Positions 59,751 through 64,000 of a stretch of DNA of 64,000 nucleotides are shown here, piece after piece. Position 1 is the stretch's first letter, and each line of letters begins with the position of its first letter. Where the stretch lies: contig NW_026262679.1 of assembly GCF_021869535.1 (NCBI RefSeq), positions 83,077,143-83,141,142 of the forward strand, in the 5' to 3' direction. The translations under genes were made by a program, and so were the position numbers. The notes below the pieces were generated by a model. That model was not told where the DNA came from and did not search any database. It saw only the letters and a list, made by a program, of their open reading frames with translations. This stretch comes from Mytilus californianus (lineage: Eukaryota; Mollusca; Bivalvia; Mytilida; Mytilidae).

Positions 59751-60009
59751 CACAATCTCGTTCTTCAGTCCACTCTATTAATATTCGCGTATAATTACAG
59801 GCTTTTGCCACCGTAGGTTGTACCCGCGTATCGATAAACCTGAAGATCATAAACGGCACTTTCTGAAAATTAAATATATTAACAGAGGTATTTATTTCAT
59901 CAACCCATCGAGTATATTTTATGACTCTACCATTCAAAGCTTTATACCTCCCTATTTTGATAACACAGAACCACCTATTATTTCGTACACATACAAACAA
60001 CCCAGCAGA

Positions 60010-61620
60010 AGTTTAATTTTTAATTATACGTCAGCAACATCAGACGTCAATGTAGAAAATAATACTCCTCTAACTTGAGACCGTGAATCGTCGAATTTTA
60101 GATATGATCCCTATGGCCATCTTATTACGGGGGACCTCAATATCGCTCATGACCGAGAGGTTAAACACTTTTTGAAAAAAGGACCAAAATATCGTCCTCC
60201 ATCTAAAATAGATTGGAAACAGTGTCGTCAGGTCACAAAAGATGCTCTTTCATCGTATTGTAAACATTGGTGTAAACGGGGAAAATCTGATAAAAATCTT
60301 GATTCTTATTTAAATAAATGTATGAATGTTGTGGATATTTAAATATCACATTTTGAAAATAATTCAGAAATAAATAAAAGAGTACATAATACGACTATTT
60401 CTAGAATAAGAAACAAACTTCAAGTACTTTCAAAGCGGCTTGTGTTTGTACCGGCCGACAAAGCAGCCAACAATGTGGTGGTGGTATGCCGTAAATTCTA
60501 CACGGACGTTCTTAAGAATGAAATTTTAAATTCTTCTACATTCAAGTCTGTGCGCTCTACAGAGAGTCATATAGTAAACAAACATATCATAACAACATCA
60601 CAGCCTAATGCCTCTTCTGAATATTTGAAGGTCCCTACTTTGTATCGATTACCTAAACTACACAAAAAACCAGTAAAATATTGTTTCGTCTTGGCCTCTA
60701 GTAAGTGTTCTACAACTTATCTTTCAGTGCTTTCAACTAGTTCCTTAACTACTATCAAAGAACTTATCATTAACTTTTGTAATAAGACATATGAGAATAG
60801 TGGTATTAAGAGTGTAAAAATCTTTTTGGATGTTTTAGATAAATTACGTGCTTTTGATGATCCTTTTGATTCTGTTGACAGTTTGACTTTTTAACTCTTT
60901 ACACTACACTTCCACACAATCTTATCAAACAAAAGTTTTCCTAATTAATCATTTGGTCATTTGGTAAATCTGAATGCAAATATATTTGCTGCAACTCATT
61001 TAAAGCCTACTTCTCTAATGAGAAAGGTAAATATGCTAGATATGCTTACTGGAGGTGAGATGAGATGATTGAAGCTGTTAATTTTCTTCATAATTATATT
61101 TATGTACGTTTCGGCAATACAGTTTATCGACAGGTTGTAGGTATTCATATGGGCACCAATTGCGCCCCTTTAATAGCAGACTTGTTCTTGCACTGTTATG
61201 AATTACAGTTTATGACCAAATTTAGAAAATACCCGTCTAAATTGCATTTAATTGATAAATTCAACAACACTTACCGTTATCTTGATGATATTTTTTCTTT
61301 AAATAATCAAGAATTTTCTAAATATCCTGCCGAAATTAACCCAAAGGAACTTTCTTTAAATAAATCAAATATAAACGGTAATAACTGTCCTTTCCTAGAT
61401 TTAGATATTTCAGTTTTACACGGGAAACTCTGCACTAAAATTTACGACAAAAGGGACGATTTTTTCGTTCCCTATTGTTAATTTTCCTTTTTTGGACGGT
61501 GATGTTCCTTTGGCACCATCTTACGGCGTTTATATATCACAACTCGTTCGCTATGCCCGTGTCTGTTGTAACGTTTTTGATTTCAATGAACGTAATCTAT
61601 GTATTACTGGTAAATTTTTT
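60010..61620 (+). pseudogene. Reverse transcriptase of the Naiad-like element, broken
   Basis: It opens with a linker whose CxC position reads TGA-Asp-Arg (60076-60084), followed by YDPYGHLITGDLNIA. RT segments follow: VFVPADKAANNVVVVC, PTLYRLPKLHKKPVKY, motif A as FDFLTLYTTLPHNL, motif B as GIHMGTNCAPLIADLFL (Pro changed to His) and catalytic YLDD in TYRYLDDIF (61270-61296), then CPFLDLDISVLHGKL and FPFLDGDVPLAPSYGVYISQ. The frame shifts near 60885 and again near 61465, and TAA occurs near 60340. A further in-frame TGA lies at 61056-61058. The active-site aspartates themselves are intact. Confidence 0.8.
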
Positions 61621-61634
61621 TCATTAGTTGTTTT

Positions 61635-62167
61635 GAACTAGCTGTCAGTAACTGCGAGTACTCTCAGATCTGTACTTAGTGTCTTTCTGTTGTGTGAAAG
61701 TACCCGTCCACATCCGCTCTGTGTTTTTGTTAGATGTATTTCTATTTGTATCCATCTGATGAGTTAAGCCTTTTTCAACTGATTTTTATAGTTTGTTCTT
61801 ATGTTCTACTGATACACCACTGTCCCAGGTTAGGGGAGGGTTGGCGCCTTCAAACGAGTTTAACCCCACCACATTCTGTATGTGCCTGTCCCAAGTCAGG
61901 AGCCTGTAATTCAGTGGTTGTCGTTTGTTGGTGTGTAACATATTTGTTTTTCGTTCATTATTTTGTACATAAATTAGGCCGTTAGTTTTCTTGTTTGAAT
62001 TGTTTTACATTTGTCATTTCGGGGCCTTTTATAGCTGGCTATGCGGTATGGGCTTTGTTCATTGTTGAAGGCCGTACGGTGACCTATAGTTGTTAATTTC
62101 TGTGTCATTTGGTCTCTTGTGGAGATTTGTCTCATTGGCAATCATACCACATATTCTTATTTTTATA
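61635..62167 (-). repeat. R1 repeat, nearly full length
   Basis: It is the reverse complement of 20504-21050, with CTGTCAGTAACTGCGAGTAC, CCACTGTCCCAGGTTAGGG, CAGGAGCCTGTAATTCAGTG and the fixed end CATACCACATATTCTTATTT. It abuts the 3' end of the Naiad-like element. Confidence 0.75.
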
Positions 62168-62888
62168 AGTATGAAAATAAATCGAAGTGTAAAGGAGAAC
62201 GTATTACCAGGCCACTTATGACCTCTTAATTTAAAAATCAAAAAGTGCAGTATAATTTTATCAAAAACATCCTTCACATGTTCGAAAGACATTAAGACAT
62301 TAAGGCAGCAATACATTATCGATGTTTAAATCTCATAAATCGATAAAACGAGACAAATAAAGGTAACAAACAAAAACTAAGGAATCGCTCGAACTCCAAA
62401 AACGCAAGCCCGGGTTCGTCGACATGATTAAGGTAAATAGACTGATTTAAAGAACATGCTATTGATAATAAATTTACATATTAGCCATTGTGAACACCTA
62501 AAATATATTTTGCTATATGATGTTTTATTTAAAGATGTTCAATTGCGTGATAGGCTGTGGCTCGTGTTTGATTATGTCAGAAACTATGAGAAAATGCCTA
62601 TTTAGGTCAAATATGTCAATTTCGACATTGTTTATGACTCAACAATGAAAACACACTCGGCTTTTCTGCACTGAAGGATGTAGATTATATCATCCTTAAT
62701 CCATTAATGACTTATTAATCAATAAAATTAATAAGATTTTGGAAGGATTGATTTTTTTTAAAACATTTTTTGAAATTTCAGAGACTAAATAAATTTGACC
62801 TTTATGAAACCTCCTGAAACTATGTGATGTTGTTTTATTTGTAGTTATTCAGTTTTAAATTTACAAAATTTAAAAAGGCAAATTTAAT
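62168..62888. other. Upstream region of the EEP-like gene
   Basis: AT-rich. The stretch ending TATTGCAG before 62898 is a good 3' splice site, so a non-coding first exon probably lies upstream. Confidence 0.35.
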
Positions 62889-62911
62889 ATATTGCAGAGA
62901 GCCATCTAATC

Positions 62912-63610
62912 ATGGTCCTAAAAGAAATGCTGCTGTTATTTTCTCTCTTGGTTTCACTCCAATCTATGATCAGGGCGGAAACCACAGTTAGACAGATTGC
63001 AACATTTAATGCCGAATTGTATCCTGAATACTGTAACCCATTTGACGGTTTTGGTACAGTATGTTCGCCTTATGAATACAGGGCGGGTTACGTCGCCGAT
63101 GCAGTGAAGTCAAGTTTAGTTGATACAGATGTTGTATGTTTACAAGGCATATACTACGACGTAGATGTCAACACAATTGTACAAGGTACAGAGCAATTAT
63201 TCCCGTACTCCTTTAGCTTCAACCATGATACAATGACAGGAAGCTATGAAGAATCGACGCATCCGCCATGTTCAGATGACGACAGGGATGGAGTAGAACA
63301 GGTGGCAGCGTGTGAAGATCAGAAATGTCATTCCGAAACCGACCGAAATGATTATATAGCTTGTATGGAAGAAAGTTGTAAAGTAAATCCGACAAAGTCT
63401 ATAACTGATGTTTTTCTTGAATTATCAGAGACCTGCATCACATGCATTGTTTTAGGTACGAAAAGAAATGCAATGGATTGCCTTAAACAAAAATATGCCG
63501 TTAATCCTACCGGTCTTCTACTATTAAGTAAACACAACATAACTCATTATGAAAGAGAGGAATTCCCACATAAACACGAAATTGTAAGACACGGATTTCT
63601 TCATGTTAAA
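62912..63610 (+). CDS. Secreted EEP-fold (endonuclease/exonuclease/phosphatase-like) protein, first coding exon
   Basis: The first 233 residues run from ATG 62912 to a GTAAGA donor at 63611, in phase 0; the rest lies beyond the window. Residues 1-22 are a signal peptide. The EEP fold start ATFNAEL (30-36) keeps the Asn, and a helix with DAVKSSLVDTDVVCLQ follows. The family motif LQE reads LQG, with Gly79 where a metal-binding Glu is usual. A cysteine-rich insertion (about 120-190) precedes NPTGLLLLSKHNI, typical of the core strand of DNase I/sphingomyelinase-like folds. Secreted members act on nucleic acids or phospholipids; with the Glu lost, activity is uncertain. If the splice is not used the frame ends at 63628. 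Confidence 0.75.
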
Positions 63611-63702
63611 GTAAGAAACAGTACTTAGTCATTGATAGGAATTAGGTTATGGTTTTCAATTTTCATAGTAGTAATATTTATATTGTTTGTGTGAATATAC
63701 AA

Positions 63703-64000
63703 ATTAGGAGATGTGGTATGATTGCCCATGAGACAACTGTCTAACAAACTTTAAGATCAAATGAAGTGCTTGTAATCAATTATAGGCAACCGTACGGCCT
63801 TCAACAATGAGAAAAACCCGTACATATGAAAAATATAAAACAATTCAATTGAGAAAACTATCGACCTACTTTATACCAAAGAAATTTACGAAAAACAAAT
63901 ATGACAGACATGAATCAACGAAAACCACTGATATTTCACGTGTACAAAAACATGACAAGTGCAATAACAACGATGATGCAATTAATTATATATTTTCATC
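63703..64000 (+). repeat. R1 repeat, copy reaching the window edge
   Basis: It begins ATTAGGAGATGTGGTATGAT and includes GCAACCGTACGGCCTTCAAC and GAAAACCACTGA. It lies just after the splice donor of the EEP-like exon, hence probably in its intron. Confidence 0.65.

Larger units (their letters stand above)
58890..61634 (+). mobile_element. Naiad-like Penelope element (GIY-YIG before RT), decayed
   Basis: On + the order is GIY-YIG endonuclease (about 59166-59750), a linker, then reverse transcriptase (about 60080-61620). Standard Penelope elements have the endonuclease at the C-terminus; an N-terminal one is the mark of the Naiad clade, which is known from many invertebrates. Stops (TAA near 59343 and 60340) and frameshifts show this copy is dead. 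It ends abruptly at about 61634 against an R1 repeat. Four in-frame TGA codons sit at positions that I expect to be Cys in relatives. Confidence 0.8.

Noticed and set aside
61734..62316. Open frames on both strands at 61.7-62.3 kb
   Set aside because: They lie within or overlap an R1 repeat and its flank.

Overview
The window is AT-rich, gene-poor eukaryotic DNA. Its gene content (an intronic C1q-domain gene, an intronless Toll-like receptor, a secreted EEP-fold protein) and its dense short interspersed repeats fit a bivalve mollusc. A marine mussel (Mytilus-like) is my best guess; that is inference from gene families and repeat style, not a database match. I see no bacterial features, CRISPR arrays or recognisable RNA genes.

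Host genes. Three are supported. (1) A small secreted C1q-domain protein on + at 10374-11373, two exons joined in phase 1 with a polyadenylation signal 29 bases after the stop. (2) A complete 830-residue single-exon Toll-like receptor on - at 50250-52742, with LRRs, a transmembrane helix and a TIR domain whose BB loop carries Leu instead of the usual Pro. (3) The first coding exon (62912-63610, +) of a secreted, cysteine-rich endonuclease/exonuclease/phosphatase-like protein that runs off the window; its usual metal-binding Glu is Gly. The first two belong to pattern-recognition families that are expanded in bivalves.

Layout. 1-8.9 kb: repeats, a palindromic 487-bp element, and the first copy of a diverged duplication (about 1530-3060). 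8.9-10.2 kb: a 1.3-kb hAT-type non-autonomous transposon with an 8-bp target duplication, inserted just upstream of the C1q gene. 14.6-23.9 kb: the second copy of the duplication, split by a decayed tyrosine-recombinase retroelement (DIRS/Ngaro type: gag with zinc knuckle, RT, RNase H, tyrosine recombinase) that was itself hit by at least three later insertions. 24-43 kb: no gene recognised, many repeat fragments, one TA-flanked MITE. 43.5-44.7 kb: a 33-bp minisatellite. 45-50 kb: repeats. 50.2-52.7 kb: TLR gene, with related repeat modules in opposite orientation on its two sides. 54.9-55.3 kb: a LINE RT relic. 58.9-61.6 kb: a Penelope-like element with permuted order (GIY-YIG endonuclease before RT, as in Naiad elements), decayed but with in-frame TGA codons at positions where the family is expected to have cysteine. 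61.6 kb to the end: repeats and the EEP-like gene.

The most interesting items are the Naiad-like element with possible selenocysteine codons, the datable nest of insertions inside the tyrosine-recombinase element, and an abundant repeat (called R1 here) whose copies mostly share one end and are cut at variable points at the other, suggesting spread by retrotransposition.
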